Positions 62,684 to 64,000 of a stretch of 64,000 nucleotides of DNA are shown piece after piece. The translations under genes were made by a program, and so were the position numbers. The stretch lies in assembly GCA_015698045.1 (NCBI GenBank), contig BLAL01000004.1, forward strand, positions 1,364,001 through 1,428,000, read 5' to 3'. The notes below the pieces were generated by a model, which saw nothing but the letters and a program-made list of their open reading frames with translations, was not told the origin of the DNA and searched no databases. Source of the DNA: Rhizophagus clarus. Its lineage: Eukaryota > Glomeromycota > Glomeromycetes > Glomerales > Glomeraceae. Every line of letters starts with the position of its first letter. The first letter of the stretch is position 1.

Positions 62684-63717
62684 TTACGTGACAATTTTCT
62701 TACCGTAAACCCTTGTATATTTACAATACATTTGATATGTTCTAGTTTCGTCGAGAAAACCTTCGATTAATCTTTCCATTTCCGATTTTGAAAGTCTCAT
62801 GTGTTTTGCTAGAACATCTTTCATCCCATAAAAAGCATAATAAGCATTTAGTCCATTTAATTCCCCTATAAATATATATAGAACGTTAACGTAACCTGAT
62901 ATGATACTTAATAAGATGCAAATTAATATATACTTACCAATTTTACCATTTAAAGGACTTAATGGTATCATTACTTCCTCTTGCTGAATTTGTCTTAATT
63001 TATGTTTCGCAAGAAATTCATGTAAGCGATTACATATGAGCGGATTCATAGATTTACTTCGTAATAACTTTCCCACTAAAATATGAAAATATCATATTAG
63101 AATCTTTACATCCTATTTTATACCATTACATCCTTACATACTTGAATAAATAATTCTTCGAGAAATAGGTCCCATATTGTGAAAATTGACTTCTCCTTCA
63201 CATAATTCCAGATAACCATTGGGCTTAAGTAGATCGATCGATTCTTTTATAACTTGCTCATATTGTGATTCAGTAAAGCAAAGAACCATACCCCTAATAA
63301 ATATATAATCAAACGAATTTGGATAAAATGGTAATCCATTCAATACATTATGATGTATAAATCTTGTATTAAATGGAAGGATTGCTGGTAATATGGATGA
63401 CTTTATTTCTATTCCTGTGAATTTCGATTTTGGATAATCCGAGCTCATGTCAAATATCCACGTACCAGGACCCGATCTTCAGTAAAATTCATGTTAAATT
63501 ACTATTAAAAAAAAGAAGAAAGAAAGAACATAGTTATTTAGTTTAATCGTTACCCAATGTCCAACACTTCAGCACCACGTTTCAAATTTTGAGAGATTGG
63601 TGCAGAGTAATTTGTATTATTAAAACAACTTTTGATTATATGATGTAATTTTTGGATTCTTTCTACTTGCACCTCATCAATTTTTACCAAGTAATTTACC
63701 GATTCTGAGTTTCCCAT
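62684..63717 (-). CDS. SAM-dependent methyltransferase
   Basis: Four exons on the minus strand, 63717-63554, 63476-63142, 63075-62938 and 62865-62684, with GT/AG introns of 77, 66 and 72 nt, encode 272 residues. The class I methyltransferase fold is clear. Motif I is VLDIGSGPGTW (51-61), a strand end with acidic Glu78 (FTGIEI) binds the ribose, LPFYPNSFDYIFIR (103-116) is the post-motif strand, and LLKPNGYLEL (137-146) is the following helix-strand. The type resembles fungal LaeA/UMTA-like methyltransferases with unknown small-molecule or protein substrates. The split of the glycine codon of motif I by the first intron supports the splice choice. The donor GTATGT after exon 2 and acceptor TTTTAG restore the frame across an ATG codon. 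It is the only gene in the last 6 kb that looks whole. Confidence 0.85.
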
Positions 63718-64000
63718 TTATATTTTATATAAATATATTTTTAGTTGGAAAATTTAGTTAAAAAATTATAAATTAATTTTTGCAAAAATTTTTAAGAACG
63801 TAAAAAAGAAGAAATCCGCTGATTTGTCTTTAAAAAGATAGTTTAATGGTTTATAAACAAAAAACCCTTGCTTAAAAAAAAAAAAAAAAGGATTAGAATC
63901 ATTTGAATTGTGACACATCAATAAAAATAAAATTTCTATTTCTATTATTAAGTATTGATGATCTATTAATATGTATGAATGAATCTTGTGGAAAGACTTG
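63718..64000 (-). promoter_or_regulatory. Upstream region of the methyltransferase gene
   Basis: AT-rich, with a T-run of about 15 (read on the minus strand) near 63873-63888 and no TATA element that stands out. Nothing further was seen up to the window end. Confidence 0.3.

Overview
The window is a very AT-rich piece of eukaryotic nuclear DNA. It carries short introns with standard GT/AG ends (66-135 nt), AATAAA signals after several genes, and many poly-A/poly-T runs. Gene content points to an arbuscular mycorrhizal fungus (Glomeromycotina, most like Rhizophagus): two Sel1-repeat/protein-kinase fusions, a MATA-type HMG-box gene, a fungal-type SAM methyltransferase, an Mrr-like nuclease remnant, and a pair of secreted-ectodomain/multi-membrane-span proteins. 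The organism call is inference from this combination and from base composition; no marker gene is present.

Layout. At 2.66-5.72 kb (+) is a five-exon membrane-protein gene. At 8.4-9.4 kb (-) is a decayed gene of higher GC content. From 9.4 to 18 kb there is AT-rich intergenic DNA with small tandem repeats and 'word-island' repeats. At 18.4-19.45 kb (-) is an HMG-box gene, followed downstream by a 24-bp minisatellite. At 20.7-22.3 kb (-) are gene fragments, including one with the GDGGID...CK signature of Mrr-type restriction nucleases. At 24.7-26.1 kb (-) is a decayed coiled-coil gene. At 26.4-30.2 kb (+) is the first Sel1/kinase gene, with 21 repeats. At 30.4-33.4 kb are decayed multi-exon pieces on both strands. 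At 35.9-38.4 kb are a 305-bp tandem repeat and purine- and pyrimidine-rich tracts. At 41.96-45.06 kb (-) is the inverted paralogue of the first gene. At 48.3-51 kb are two more gene remnants. At 51.4-57.75 kb (+) is the second Sel1/kinase gene, with 46 repeats. At 62.7-63.7 kb (-) is a four-exon methyltransferase gene.

Six protein-coding genes look whole. Four belong to two local paralogous pairs. The membrane-protein pair is inverted and keeps internal exon lengths of exactly 101, 110 and 292 nt. The Sel1/kinase pair is in direct orientation and differs mainly in repeat number. Diverged non-coding blocks at 47 kb and 59.5 kb are direct copies flanking the second Sel1/kinase gene, so the region has grown by segmental duplication and decay. 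The likely functions are signalling (kinases on a Sel1 scaffold), cell-surface sensing or membrane function (the Ig-like/multi-span pair), DNA binding (HMG) and small-molecule or protein methylation. No operons, CRISPR arrays, rRNA or convincing tRNA genes were seen.
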